64,000 nt of DNA, taken from Neisseria canis (GTDB taxonomy: Bacteria; Pseudomonadota; Gammaproteobacteria; Burkholderiales; Neisseriaceae). Shown here piece by piece: positions 24,725 through 35,392 of this stretch (the stretch's first letter is position 1; each line of letters opens with the position of its first letter). A program made the position numbers and the translations under genes. A model generated the notes under the pieces. The model did no database searches. It saw nothing but the letters and a program-made list of their open reading frames with translations, and was not told the DNA's origin. Location of the stretch: positions 248,001-312,000 of the forward strand of contig NZ_LR134313.1 of assembly GCF_900636765.1 (NCBI RefSeq). The letters run 5' to 3'.

Positions 24725-25507
24725 TTACCGCTTAACTTCTTCCAACCTACCGCCCAAGTTTTCCAACTCGGCCAAAACTTCCGGCCAAGCTACATCAAGC
24801 AGTTTGCAAGCCTCACCGGATGCTTTAATGCCAAACTCAATGTGCGCCTCTTGATGCTCGGTTTTCTCGGTTGGCAGACTGAACGTTTTCACTCCCGGAT
24901 AATCCTGCTGAATCCGCTCCATCAAGCGGCCGATTCTGGATTCCGGCAGCTTAAACACCCATATGGAACGCGAAGCCTGCTCGGTTTGGTTAAACTTGTC
25001 TGCATAATAACGGTTCAGCACCCACTCCGCCATCGGCTCTACCATCACGGGAAAACCGGGCAAGAAATAATGCTCGCGGATGGAAAATCCCGCAATCGTG
25101 TTATACGCATTTTCCACCAAATCAGAGCCTTCGGGAAAATCCGCCATAGTAAGACGGCGCCGATGCTCTAACGAATCAAGCGTTTCGCCCCGGCTGAGCG
25201 TTACCTGCTCAATATAGCCCGCCGCAACAGGATGGTTTTCAATCGCCAAGCCCAGCGCCTCGGCAGCCGCCTGGCGGGTATGGTCGTCAGGCGTCGAACC
25301 TATACCTCCGGTAACAAACGTCGGCATAGCGTCATCAAAACTGCGCTTGAGCTGCCGCACCAAAATTTCCCGGTCATCCGGCAGATACTGCACCATGCCC
25401 AATTGAAAACCATGTTGTTCCAAAAGCGTTTTAAAAAACATAAAATGTTTGTCTTCACGGGAACCGTGCAATATCTCGTCGCCAATAATAATTAAATTGA
25501 ATTGCAT
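24725..25507 (-). CDS. CinA-like molybdopterin-binding domain protein
   Basis: A 260-residue protein of the MoaB/Mog-CinA N-terminal fold. LIIIGDEILHG at the N-terminus and VTGGIGSTPDDHTRQA (family GGxGxTxDD) form the binding site. The amidase-type C-terminal domain of full-length CinA is absent, as in the short COG1058-type proteins. Annotators usually name it competence/damage-inducible protein A, but a nucleotide or cofactor pyrophosphatase function is more plausible for such domains. Single gene, divergent from argG. Confidence 0.75.
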   Translation of the reverse strand: MQFNLIIIGDEILHGSREDKHFMFFKTLLEQHGFQLGMVQYLPDDREILVRQLKRSFDDAMPTFVTGGIGSTPDDHTRQAAAEALGLAIENHPVAAGYIEQVTLSRGETLDSLEHRRRLTMADFPEGSDLVENAYNTIAGFSIREHYFLPGFPVMVEPMAEWVLNRYYADKFNQTEQASRSIWVFKLPESRIGRLMERIQQDYPGVKTFSLPTEKTEHQEAHIEFGIKASGEACKLLDVAWPEVLAELENLGGRLEEVKR

Positions 25508-25588
25508 ATCTCACACTGCCTTTCTCTCAATGCCTGTCTGAAAACTGAAAATAAGTAATTTTTCTTATTTGCCCGCGGCTAAGCCTAG

Positions 25589-27007
<1,419 letters not shown>

Positions 27008-27064
27008 ATGCCTGTCTGAAAAGCTGTAACGTAGCTTTATAGCGAAATATCCAAATCTGACACA

Positions 27065-27106
27065 ATAAATGCCTGTCTGAAACCGCTTTTTCAGACAGGC
27101 ATTTAT
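27065..27106. terminator. Inverted uptake-sequence pair
   Basis: ATAAATGCCTGTCTGAAA with its complement, a long perfect hairpin in the gap between convergent argG and ccoP. Confidence 0.65.
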
Positions 27107-27119
27107 TTATAGCAAATAA

Positions 27120-27146
27120 AAAGACCGACTAAGCTAGCCGGTCTTT
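27120..27146 (-). terminator. Terminator of ccoNOQP
   Basis: AAAGACCG and CGGTCTTT arms with an inner CTAAGCTAGC, and on the minus strand followed by T. It lies 22 bases behind the ccoP stop. Confidence 0.8.
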
Positions 27147-27167
27147 AAATTATTGTAGGTGATGTTG

Positions 27168-28601
27168 TTAACCTTCAATTCTTACTTCGACTCTACGGCC
27201 TTCAACATCATTTCCTTGAGCACCTGTTGTATTCTCAGGCTTGCGTAACTCAATATTCTTCGCATCCACACCTTGAGCTTCCAAGAATGCTTTTACTGCT
27301 TGGGCACGTTTTTTAGAAAGCTCCTGATTAGCCTTAACATTGCCTGTGCTGTCGGTAAAGCCACTAATTACCAGTTTCTTACCGTCTTTACCCGCTTTGA
27401 TTAAGTCTTGTACGATCAGGTTGGCATTATCTGCAATATCACTTTTACCGGTAGCGAAATAGAAAACGGCCAAACCGCTACCTGCCTGTGTATCAAAAGT
27501 TACCTCGGCTTTATCACTAGCTAGAGCAGCCGGCTTAGAAGCTGAAGCAGCAGATGCAGGTGCCGCTACTGGAGCAGGAGCCGAAGAAGCTTGAGGCTCG
27601 CTGGTTTTGGTTGCTCCGGCGGTTTTAGCGGCTTTATCACCCAAGGCATTCTGAGTATCGGTAGGCAGAACTTTTCCATCCTTGTGTGACAATCCCCATA
27701 CATAGGCTGTCATGATGTGCATCTTATCATCATCCAGGAAATTGCCCCATGCCGGCATTTGGTTATGGCGGCCATTGGTAATGGTTTCCATAATGGCTTT
27801 TTGAGTACCGCCCCACAACCAAGTATCATCCGTTAAATTCGGACCAGTACCTTGAATACCCTGGCCTTTATCACCGTGACAGGTATAACAATTTGCAGGC
27901 GGGCCGTGGAAAATGGCATCTCCGCGGGCGGCACGCTCAGAATCGTAGCTGCCTTCGTCTTTAGAGAGGGACATCACATAGTTCGCAACGTCTTTTACCC
28001 GCTCCTCGCCCAAAACAGGACCCCATGCAGCCATAATACCGATACGGCCGTTTTTAATGGTTTCATGAATCTTCTCAGGAGTACCGCCCCATAACCAATC
28101 ATTATCTGTCAAGTTGGGGAAACCGCGGGAACCTTTGGCATCCGAGCCGTGGCATTGAATACAATAGGTATCGAACAGATTTTTACCGATGCGTTGAGCC
28201 TGCGGATCTTTTGCTACTTCAGCGATGGGCATTTTGGCAAATTTGGCATAAATTTTGCCATACTCGGCATTTGCTTTTTTTACTTCTTCTTCGTATTGGC
28301 CTTTACTGCTCCAGCCTAAAAGACCTTTAAAGTCTCCCAAACCAGGATAAGCCAACAGATAGCCTACGCCAAAACATACTGTCAGAATATATAAGACAAA
28401 CCACCAGCGCGGCAAAGGATTGTTATATTCTTCAATACCGTCCCATGAATGGCCCATGGTTTTAACATCTTCACCTTTTGGCGGTGCTTTTACTTTGTTC
28501 TGAGAAAATAAAAGCCATAACAGCCCAATTATACTCAGTACCACAATAGCAATGATGTAATAACTCCAAAAACTGCTGGTAAATTGTGAATTTGTGTTCA
28601 T
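27168..28601 (-). CDS. ccoP: cbb3-type cytochrome c oxidase subunit III fused to an OmpA-like domain
   Basis: A 477-residue di-haem subunit with an unusual C-terminus. An N-terminal membrane helix (residues 11-32) and a second (67-84) flank the family segment HSWDGIEEYNNPLPRWW. Two cytochrome c domains follow, with haem motifs CIQCH (147-151) and CYTCH (238-242) and axial Met regions (IMAAW, QMPAW). An Ala/Pro/Ser-rich linker (about 321-365) leads to an OmpA-like domain (about 366-477): VFYFATGKSDI, then SGFTDSTGNVKANQELSKKR and GRRVEVRI. Asp417 and Arg432 occupy the peptidoglycan-binding positions. It passes electrons to CcoN; the extra domain would sit in the periplasm and could hold the oxidase to the cell wall. 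GGAG lies eight bases before the ATG. Confidence 0.93.
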   Translation of the reverse strand: MNTNSQFTSSFWSYYIIAIVVLSIIGLLWLLFSQNKVKAPPKGEDVKTMGHSWDGIEEYNNPLPRWWFVLYILTVCFGVGYLLAYPGLGDFKGLLGWSSKGQYEEEVKKANAEYGKIYAKFAKMPIAEVAKDPQAQRIGKNLFDTYCIQCHGSDAKGSRGFPNLTDNDWLWGGTPEKIHETIKNGRIGIMAAWGPVLGEERVKDVANYVMSLSKDEGSYDSERAARGDAIFHGPPANCYTCHGDKGQGIQGTGPNLTDDTWLWGGTQKAIMETITNGRHNQMPAWGNFLDDDKMHIMTAYVWGLSHKDGKVLPTDTQNALGDKAAKTAGATKTSEPQASSAPAPVAAPASAASASKPAALASDKAEVTFDTQAGSGLAVFYFATGKSDIADNANLIVQDLIKAGKDGKKLVISGFTDSTGNVKANQELSKKRAQAVKAFLEAQGVDAKNIELRKPENTTGAQGNDVEGRRVEVRIEG

Positions 28602-28646
28602 TTATTTAGCTCCGTTATCACGGGATTATGTATTGGGCAGGAATGA

Positions 28647-28796
28647 TCAGTGAGGTGAATCATCATCTTGAATAATACTGTTACCTGCATCTTCATGTTT
28701 TTTTTTATTCCGCTTACTGAATACAACATACAGAACCAAAATAAAACTGATGAAAATCCAAACTGTAAACAAGCTCCGCGCCCAATTCACATCCAT
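28647..28796 (-). CDS. ccoQ: cbb3-type cytochrome c oxidase subunit CcoQ
   Basis: A 49-residue single-helix protein, MDVNWARSLFTVWIFISFIL then VLYVVFSKRNKKKHEDAG, ending DDDSPH. A short N-terminus, one hydrophobic helix (about 8-27) and a Lys-rich cytoplasmic tail are typical of CcoQ/FixQ. It lies between ccoO and ccoP in the usual NOQP order; its ATG is five bases beyond the ccoO stop, with AAGG seven bases upstream. CcoQ stabilises the assembled oxidase. Confidence 0.9.
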   Translation of the reverse strand: MDVNWARSLFTVWIFISFILVLYVVFSKRNKKKHEDAGNSIIQDDDSPH

Positions 28797-28800
28797 GACA

Positions 28801-29409
28801 TTACCTTTTCTTCAGCGCCAAGCCCAAACCTTGCAGATAAGCAATTACTGCTTCCATTTCCGATTTGTCTTTCAACAATTCAGGTGCTTTGGCTATTTCT
28901 TCATCACTGTACGGAGTACCCACAGCCCGCAAAGCTTTCATTCGAGTAACTACAGATTCCGGATCTACTTTATTGCGTGCCAACCATGGGAAAGCAGGCA
29001 TATTAGACTCAGGAACAACACTGCGCGGATCCAACAAATGCAAGCGGTGCCATTCGTCAGAGTAACGGCCGCCAACCCTTGCCAAATCAGGCCCTGTGCG
29101 TTTTGAACCCCATTGGAAAGGACGGTCATAAACAGACTCTCCTCCAACAGAGTAATGGCCATAGCGCTCGGTTTCAGCACGGAAAGGACGAATCATCTGG
29201 GAATGACAGTTATAACAGCCTTCTCGAACATAAACATCACGTCCTGCCACTTGAAGGGCATTATAAGGTTTCACCCCTTTAGTTGGTTCGGTAACGGCCT
29301 TCGTGAAAAACAAAGGTACAACTTCAACCAGCAGACCTACACTAATCACCAAAAAAGTGAACACAATCAAAAATCCAACTTTTTCTTCAACAAGTTGTTG
29401 TAATTTCAT
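28801..29409 (-). CDS. ccoO: cbb3-type cytochrome c oxidase subunit II
   Basis: A 202-residue mono-haem membrane cytochrome. One N-terminal helix (about 11-34) anchors the protein; the haem motif is CYNCH, followed by the conserved [18 protein letters not shown] and [12 protein letters not shown] blocks and an axial Met in NMPAFPW. It relays electrons from CcoP to CcoN. It follows ccoN by 24 bp and precedes ccoQ, and is part of the FNR-controlled operon. Confidence 0.97.
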   Translation of the reverse strand: MKLQQLVEEKVGFLIVFTFLVISVGLLVEVVPLFFTKAVTEPTKGVKPYNALQVAGRDVYVREGCYNCHSQMIRPFRAETERYGHYSVGGESVYDRPFQWGSKRTGPDLARVGGRYSDEWHRLHLLDPRSVVPESNMPAFPWLARNKVDPESVVTRMKALRAVGTPYSDEEIAKAPELLKDKSEMEAVIAYLQGLGLALKKR

Positions 29410-29433
29410 TTTGGTAGCCTATTCTCTTATTCT

Positions 29434-30870
29434 TTAGTGATGCTGTGATTGGGTTAGTGCAGGAATTTCAGCATCAACCGCTTTACCAACCGAAACAGTA
29501 CGGAATACGTTATAAGCCATAATCAACATACCGCTCAAATACAACATGCCGCCAGCAAAACGTACCATATAGAAAGGCTTGCTGTCTTTAACAGATTCTA
29601 CAAATGAATAAGTCAGTGTACCGTCGGCATTTAAAGCACCCCACATCAAGCCTTGCATCACACCCGAAATCCACATAGATGCGATATAAAGCACGACACC
29701 AACCGTAGCAATCCAGAAATGCAGCTCAATCAATTTAACACTGTGCATTTCTTTTCGGCCAAACAGACGGGGAACCAAATAGTAAATAGAACCAATGGTA
29801 ATAAAGCCTACCCAGCCTAACGCTCCTGCGTGAACGTGACCTACCGTCCAGTCAGTATAATGGCTCAATGCATTAACTGTTTTGATAGACATCATCGGGC
29901 CTTCGAAAGTAGACATACCATAGAAAGAGAGGGATACCACCAAGAATTTCAGAATCGGGTCTGTGCGCAATTTATCCCACGCACCAGAAAGGGTCATGAT
30001 ACCGTTGATCATACCACCCCAAGAAGGCGCAAACAGAATTAAAGACAACACCATGCCCAATGATTGCGTCCAGTCGGGAAGAGCCGTGTAATGCAAGTGA
30101 TGTGAGCCTGCCCACATATAGGTAAAAATCAAGGCCCAAAAGTGCACCACAGACAAGCGGTACGAATACACAGGACGACCCGCTTGTTTAGGCACAAAGT
30201 AATACATCATGCCCAAAAAGCCGGCTGTAAGGAAAAAACCTACCGCGTTATGGCCATACCACCATTGAACCATGGCATCAATTGCACCTGCGTACACAGG
30301 ATATGATTTCATCATACCGGCAGGAATACTGATGTTATTTACAATATGCAATAAGGCTACTGCCAAAATGAATGCACCGTAAAACCAGTTTGCCACATAG
30401 ATGTGTTTGATTTTACGTTTTGCCAATGTTCCAAAGAAAACAACCGCATAAGCCACCCACACTACTGCAATCAGGATATCAATCGGCCACTCTAATTCGG
30501 CATATTCTTTACTTTGGGTGTAACCCAACGGCAAGGTAATTGCAGCCAATACAATTACAAGCTGCCAGCCCCAGAATGTGAAGGCCGGCAAGAAGTTGCC
30601 GCCGAACAAGCGCGTGTTACAAGTGCGCTGAACAACGTAATAAGACGTGGCAAACAAACCGCACCCGCCGAAAGCAAAAATAACCGCATTGGTATGCAGC
30701 GGACGGATACGGCCGAAGTGAAACCACGGGCCGACATCAGAGAGGTTGAGCATGGGTGCAAATAATTGGGCGGCAGCAATCACACCGACCAACATACCCA
30801 CAACACCCCAAACTACAGTCATGATGGCGAATTGACGCACCACCTTGTAGTTATAAGTTTGCGTTTCCAT
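29434..30870 (-). CDS. ccoN: cbb3-type cytochrome c oxidase subunit I
   Basis: A 478-residue haem-copper oxidase catalytic subunit with 12 predicted helices. Conserved haem/copper ligand regions include [45 protein letters not shown] and [14 protein letters not shown]. It reduces oxygen with high affinity and pumps protons; in Neisseria this is the only terminal oxidase type. ATG 30870 (METQTYNY) has GGAG six bases upstream; the ATG at 30903 is less likely. First gene of ccoNOQP; its leader is about 240 nt if the FNR promoter at 31121-31160 is used. Confidence 0.96.
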   Translation of the reverse strand: METQTYNYKVVRQFAIMTVVWGVVGMLVGVIAAAQLFAPMLNLSDVGPWFHFGRIRPLHTNAVIFAFGGCGLFATSYYVVQRTCNTRLFGGNFLPAFTFWGWQLVIVLAAITLPLGYTQSKEYAELEWPIDILIAVVWVAYAVVFFGTLAKRKIKHIYVANWFYGAFILAVALLHIVNNISIPAGMMKSYPVYAGAIDAMVQWWYGHNAVGFFLTAGFLGMMYYFVPKQAGRPVYSYRLSVVHFWALIFTYMWAGSHHLHYTALPDWTQSLGMVLSLILFAPSWGGMINGIMTLSGAWDKLRTDPILKFLVVSLSFYGMSTFEGPMMSIKTVNALSHYTDWTVGHVHAGALGWVGFITIGSIYYLVPRLFGRKEMHSVKLIELHFWIATVGVVLYIASMWISGVMQGLMWGALNADGTLTYSFVESVKDSKPFYMVRFAGGMLYLSGMLIMAYNVFRTVSVGKAVDAEIPALTQSQHH

Positions 30871-31120
30871 GAGGATCTCCATTAAACATGGCAATTTAAA
30901 CATCTGGCAGGTTTGTAAACAAAAGCCGCCTGAAACAGCTTTAAATATAAACCACCTTATTTAACTTATCTTAATTTAACACCTTATCCCCAAACAAGCT
31001 TAAAAGGATATGGAAGTTTAACTTCCGTATTTTAAATCAAAATACCGCTTGAACCAAGTCATATCATCATAAAGCCTGCCGAGTCATGCAAATGAGTTGC
31101 CAAATATCGGATTTTGTAAG

Positions 31121-31160
31121 AGTATAAGCTTTATCACAAGCCTTATTTGACCGATATCAA
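31121..31160 (-). promoter_or_regulatory. FNR-type box and -10 element for ccoNOQP
   Basis: TTGACCGATATCAA at 31147-31160 matches the FNR consensus TTGAT-N4-ATCAA at nine of ten fixed positions. On the minus strand TATACT (31126-31121) lies 27 bases from its centre, the spacing of class II FNR-activated promoters, with a start near 31114. The rightward M61 gene begins 45 bp away, so an effect on it is also possible. Confidence 0.6.
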
Positions 31161-31204
31161 ACAGGTTGAAATCCGCAAACAAATCTTAACAAAAAATTTT
31201 ATTT

Positions 31205-32995
31205 ATGTTGTACTATTCCCTAAGCCCTACTCCAAAAAGCCACTTATGGCAAATTACATTGCGCTACACGCACAAAGCCCATACTTCTTTTGTGCTCCGT
31301 TTGCCCAATTGGGTTCCCGGCAGCTATATGATCAGGGATTTTTCACGGCATATTATTTCCATTGAGGCTGACTGTAACGGCCAACCCGCCCTGCTGACCC
31401 AAACCGCCAAAAACCTTTGGCAAACGGAAGCCAAAGCAGGAGATTGGCAGATTCATTATACGGTTTATGCCTTTGATCTTTCCGTGCGCGGCTCTTATTT
31501 GACTACCGAGCGCGGTTTTTTCGACGGCGCCTGCATGTTTCTCAGTATCGAAGGTCAGGAGCAGCAGCCGTGCTCCCTAACAATCGATCATTTGCCTCAA
31601 AATTGGCATACCGCATCTACCCTGCCATGCCTGTCTGAAAACCATTATCAGGCTGCAAACTATGCCGAGCTGATTGATCATCCGTTTGAATTCGGCACCA
31701 TAGAAACCATCTGTTTCCAAGCTTGCGGCATTCCCCACAGAATCGCCCTCAGCGGCGATTATGCCGATTTCGACCGTGAACGGCTGAGCAGGGACATCCA
31801 GAAAATTTGCGAAGCCCAGTTGCAAATGTTTCCTCATCCTGCACCTTTTAAAGAATATTTGTTTATGCTGTATGTCGGCGACAATATCTACGGCGGTTTG
31901 GAACACATCAGCAGCACGGCCTTGCAAACCGATAGAAAGTGCCTGCCCCGCAAACACATGAAAGAAGCAGACGAAGACTACACTTTGCTGCTCGGGCTTT
32001 TTTCACACGAATACTTCCATGCCTGGAATGTAAAATCCATTAAGCCCGCTGCTTTTCTGCCCTATCGACTCGACAGTGAAAGCTACACAGAGCAGCTGTG
32101 GGCATTTGAAGGCATTACTTCCTATTATGATGATTTGTTCCTCGTGCGAAGCGGCGTTATCAGCCCCGAGGCCTATCTGAAACTGCAAGCAAAAAATCTG
32201 ACCCGGGTGCAGCAAAGCAAAGGCCGCACCAAGCAAACCCTGGCACAATCGAGCTTTACCGCTTGGAATAAGTATTACAAACAAGATGAAAACAGCCCCA
32301 ACGCAATTGTCAGCTACTATCAAAAAGGAGCGCTGGCTGCGATGTGTTTGGATCTCCTCATCCGTCAACGGAGCAACGGCCAAAAAAGCTTGGACAACAT
32401 CATGTGCGCGCTATACCAAGCATGGCTCGACACCGGCAAAGGCCTGTCTGAAAACGAATGGCAGCAACAAGCCGAAGCAATCGTAGGATTGGATTTGCAG
32501 GATTTCTTTCAAACCGCCCTGTTCAGCACAAACGACCTGCCGCTGGAGGCCTGCCTGAAAAGCGCCGGCATAGCGTTAAAATGGCAAAGCGCCGAGCGCA
32601 GCCACGGCGGCGCCTTAGTTGAAAGCTTTGACGAATGCCGAACCGACACACCTGATTTCGGTGCCCGCTTCAAGCAAAACGCAGAAAGCATCACCCTAAC
32701 CCATATTTTCAACAACGGCAGCGCCGAACATGCCGCATTGTGCGCACAAGACAAAGTCATCGCACTCAACGGTTTTTGCTGTTCGGATTTTGCCCGGCAA
32801 TGGTCCCAACTTTCCGTGGGAGAAACCGCTACCTTGCACTACTTCCGCCAAGGCGTACTGAAAGAAACCGAAATCACAGTAAAAGCGGCCGAAGCAGATA
32901 CCGCATTCTTGAAAATCGAAAACCGGCAGCTACTTGAAAAATGGTTGGGCTGTACCGAGCCGCAACCCGACCCAAATGCCTGTCTGAAACCCTAA
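31205..32995 (+). CDS. M61 family metallopeptidase (glycyl aminopeptidase-like)
   Basis: A 596-residue zinc peptidase. The N-terminal beta domain (NWVPGSYMIRDFSRHI) is the M61 signature. The thermolysin-like centre is GLFSHEYFHAWNVKSIKP, with HExxH and the downstream Glu in WAFEGITSYYDDL. GGLEH is the conserved upstream loop. A PDZ-like domain occupies about residues 475-575. It lacks a signal peptide, so it appears cytoplasmic. Two uptake sequences lie within the coding region (near 31627 and 32433) and a third supplies the last codons (ACLKP). A phosphatase-like gene follows after 18 bp. Confidence 0.88.
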   Translation: MLYYSLSPTPKSHLWQITLRYTHKAHTSFVLRLPNWVPGSYMIRDFSRHIISIEADCNGQPALLTQTAKNLWQTEAKAGDWQIHYTVYAFDLSVRGSYLTTERGFFDGACMFLSIEGQEQQPCSLTIDHLPQNWHTASTLPCLSENHYQAANYAELIDHPFEFGTIETICFQACGIPHRIALSGDYADFDRERLSRDIQKICEAQLQMFPHPAPFKEYLFMLYVGDNIYGGLEHISSTALQTDRKCLPRKHMKEADEDYTLLLGLFSHEYFHAWNVKSIKPAAFLPYRLDSESYTEQLWAFEGITSYYDDLFLVRSGVISPEAYLKLQAKNLTRVQQSKGRTKQTLAQSSFTAWNKYYKQDENSPNAIVSYYQKGALAAMCLDLLIRQRSNGQKSLDNIMCALYQAWLDTGKGLSENEWQQQAEAIVGLDLQDFFQTALFSTNDLPLEACLKSAGIALKWQSAERSHGGALVESFDECRTDTPDFGARFKQNAESITLTHIFNNGSAEHAALCAQDKVIALNGFCCSDFARQWSQLSVGETATLHYFRQGVLKETEITVKAAEADTAFLKIENRQLLEKWLGCTEPQPDPNACLKP

Positions 32996-33013
32996 TACAA
33001 GAAAGGAAACACC

Positions 33014-33451
33014 ATGAGCTTTTTCCGCCTTACCGATAAACTGTATATCTCTCCCCAACCCAACCGGAATGACGCGGCCGAAGCAGCCAAATTGGGCATC
33101 ACCGGCGTAATCTGCAACCGCCCCGATCAAGAAGAACCCGATCAGCCGACCTTCACCGAAGTGTCCTCATGGTTTGCCGAATCAGGCATCCGCAACCTCA
33201 CACACCAACCGGTAGTCGGCCCGCAAATTACCGAATCAGATGCTGAAGCATTTGCCCAAACCCTGGCCTCACACGACGGCCCCGTGCTGGCCTACTGTCG
33301 AACCGGCACACGCTGCTCATTATTATGGGCAATGCATCAAGCCGCCCAAGGGAAAGATGCGGCGGCACTGATTGCCGAAGTCAAAGAAAAAACCGGCTTG
33401 GATCTGGGCAACTTTGAAGCCAAACTGCAAGCGGCCAAAAACGCAGGCTGA
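33014..33451 (+). CDS. DUF442/TIGR01244 family phosphatase or sulfurtransferase
   Basis: A 145-residue protein with a dual-specificity phosphatase-like fold. The P-loop is YCRTGTRCSLLW, fitting Cx5R with Cys99-type nucleophile, and the N-terminus FRLTDKLYISPQP is typical of the Blh/DUF442 group. In other bacteria such domains are fused to a persulfide dioxygenase-like hydrolase, linking them to sulfide metabolism. Here it stands alone behind the M61 gene, 18 bp away, with AAAGGA before its ATG; probably co-transcribed. Confidence 0.78.
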   Translation: MSFFRLTDKLYISPQPNRNDAAEAAKLGITGVICNRPDQEEPDQPTFTEVSSWFAESGIRNLTHQPVVGPQITESDAEAFAQTLASHDGPVLAYCRTGTRCSLLWAMHQAAQGKDAAALIAEVKEKTGLDLGNFEAKLQAAKNAG

Positions 33452-33508
33452 TCAATATTGCAAAAGCCGCACGGATACGTTGGCAGCATTTCCAAACGGT
33501 AACAACTT

Positions 33509-33539
33509 CGTCATGCTCAGGTTAAACCTGAGCATGACG
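33509..33539. repeat. Palindromic repeat related to the CGTCATACTCGGG element
   Basis: CGTCATGCTCAGG, loop TTAAA, CCTGAGCATGACG: a perfect 13-bp hairpin. It is a diverged copy of the cores at 2897-2974 and 52569-52599, without recognisable Correia ends. Confidence 0.6.
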
Positions 33540-33572
33540 ATGCACTAAGTTCAAGTTTATTTACGATGCAAC

Positions 33573-33606
33573 AATGCCTGTCTGAAACCTTTTTCAGACA
33601 GGCATT
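33573..33606. terminator. Inverted uptake-sequence pair
   Basis: AATGCCTGTCTGAAA and its complement behind the DUF442 gene. Confidence 0.6.
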
Positions 33607-33633
33607 CCCATTTCAACAAGCAATAAAAAAGGG

Positions 33634-33700
33634 GGCAACTGAACAGTTACCCCGAATACCTCAAATCAGAGATTTACGCTTCACAAACATACAGGCTTTC
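33634..33700. other. Two small hairpins between convergent genes
   Basis: GGGGCAACTG/CAGTTACCCC (33632-33654) and TACAGGC/GCCTGTA (33690-33709) are short inverted repeats in the noncoding gap. They may belong to termination of the isocitrate lyase transcript or to a small RNA; nothing else coding is visible from 33452 to 33793. Confidence 0.3.
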
Positions 33701-33747
33701 GCCTGTACCTTTATCAGGCAGCTCAACTCTGCCCGATAAAGCCGGTC

Positions 33748-33782
33748 GTTTTCAGACAGGCATGCAATGCCTGTCTGAAAAC
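33748..33782 (-). terminator. Perfect uptake-sequence palindrome behind isocitrate lyase gene
   Basis: GTTTTCAGACAGGCAT, three bases, then its exact complement. A 16-bp perfect stem 12 bases beyond the stop. Confidence 0.75.
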
Positions 33783-33793
33783 ATCATTCCCAA

Positions 33794-35392
33794 TTAAGAG
33801 AATTGATTCATTGTGTTGTCTTTACCGCCTGCTTTCAACGCAGCTTCACCGGCAAAGTATTCTTTATGGTTGTCACCGATGTCTGAACCGGCCATATTTT
33901 GGTGTTTCACACAAGCCAAACCTTGGCGGATTTCCTCACGTTGAACATTCTTCACATAAGCCAGCATACCTTCATCTGCGAAGTAGCCTTTAGCCAAGTT
34001 GTCGGTAGACAATGCGGCAGTATGGTAAGTCGGTAGAGTGATGAGGTGATGGAAGATACCTGCTTCGCGGGACGCATCTCTTTGGAAAGTGCGGATTTTC
34101 TCGTCTGCTTCTTTAGCCAATTCTGTATCGTCATAATCAACGCTCATCAATTTAGCACGGTCGTATGCAGATACGTCTTTACCGGCTTCTTTCCAAGCAT
34201 CGAATACTTGCTGGCGGAAGTTCAGCGTCCAGTTGAACGACGGGCTGTTGTTGTATACCAGCTTAGCGTTCGGGATAACGGCGCGGATTTTGTCCATCAT
34301 CTCTTTGATTTGGCCGACGTGCGGTTTTTCGGTTTCGATCCACAGCAGATCGGCACCGTTTTGCAGAGAAGTAATACAATCCAACACTACGCGGTCGATA
34401 CCGGTACCTTTGCGGAATTGGAACAGGTTGCTGGCCAAACGGGTCGGCTTGATGGTTTTGCCGTTGGTGTTCACAATTACGTCGCCGGGTTTAACTTGGC
34501 TCAGGTCGGTGATTTCTTCGCCGTCCAAGAAGCTGTTGTATTGGTCTGCCAAGTCGCCTTTCTCGGCAGAGAACGCGATTTGTTTGGTCAGGCCGGCACC
34601 CAAAGAGTCGGTACGGGCAACGATTACACCGTCATCAACGCCCAGCTCCAAGAATGCGTAGCGTACGGCATTGATTTTCGCCAAGAAATCAGAATGCGGC
34701 ACGGTTACTTTACCGTCTTGGTGGCCGCATTGTTTCTCGTCTGATACTTGGTTTTCGATTTGGATACAGCAAGCGCCGGCTTCAATCAGTTTTTTCGCCA
34801 ACAGGTAAGTGGCTTCGGCATTACCGAAACCGGCATCAATGTCGGCAATAATCGGCACAACGTGGGTTTGGAAATTGTCGATTTGTGATTGGATTTCTTG
34901 CTCTTTGGCTTTATCGCCTTCAGCGCGGGCGTTGTCCAAAGCAGTAAACAACAAATCCAACTCGCGGGCATCGGCTTGACGCAGGAAAGTGTAGATTTCT
35001 TCAATCAGTTCAGGCACGGAAGTTTTTTCGTGCATAGATTGGTCGGGCAGCGGACCGAATTTAGAACGCAAACCGGCAACCATCCAACCTGAAAGATACA
35101 AATAGCGTTTATCAGTGGTTTTTTGATGTTTTTTGATAGAAATCAGCTTTTGTTGCGCCACGAAACCATGCCAGCAGCCGAGAGATTGAGTGTATTTGGC
35201 ATGGTCGGCATCGTAGTCGGCCATATCTTTACGCATGATAGCAGCAGTATATTTTGCAATGTCCAAACCGGTTTTGAAACGGTTTTGCAAACGCATACGG
35301 GCAACATATTCGGGGGTTACGTCATGCCAGCCCGCACCCATTTTTTGTTTCAAATCACCTGCTTGTTTGATTTCTTCCTGATAATTCGCCAT
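33794..35392 (-). CDS. aceA: Isocitrate lyase
   Basis: A 532-residue glyoxylate-cycle enzyme splitting isocitrate into glyoxylate and succinate. The catalytic loop is SDEKQCGHQDGK (family K-K/R-C-G-H; here Lys-Gln-Cys-Gly-His), with IADIDAGFGNAEAT and VARTDSLGAGL supplying metal ligands. Length and the insertion around residues 270-350 match the long isocitrate lyases of Pseudomonas type. AGGAG stands six bases before the ATG. No malate synthase or kinase gene is adjacent. Upstream lies a long AT-rich leader region, so regulation by carbon source is likely but no operator is recognised. Confidence 0.95.
   Translation of the reverse strand: MANYQEEIKQAGDLKQKMGAGWHDVTPEYVARMRLQNRFKTGLDIAKYTAAIMRKDMADYDADHAKYTQSLGCWHGFVAQQKLISIKKHQKTTDKRYLYLSGWMVAGLRSKFGPLPDQSMHEKTSVPELIEEIYTFLRQADARELDLLFTALDNARAEGDKAKEQEIQSQIDNFQTHVVPIIADIDAGFGNAEATYLLAKKLIEAGACCIQIENQVSDEKQCGHQDGKVTVPHSDFLAKINAVRYAFLELGVDDGVIVARTDSLGAGLTKQIAFSAEKGDLADQYNSFLDGEEITDLSQVKPGDVIVNTNGKTIKPTRLASNLFQFRKGTGIDRVVLDCITSLQNGADLLWIETEKPHVGQIKEMMDKIRAVIPNAKLVYNNSPSFNWTLNFRQQVFDAWKEAGKDVSAYDRAKLMSVDYDDTELAKEADEKIRTFQRDASREAGIFHHLITLPTYHTAALSTDNLAKGYFADEGMLAYVKNVQREEIRQGLACVKHQNMAGSDIGDNHKEYFAGEAALKAGGKDNTMNQFS

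Noticed and set aside
34046..34744. A 232-codon open frame on the plus strand
   Set aside because: It is antisense to isocitrate lyase and shows no recognisable domain or ribosome site.
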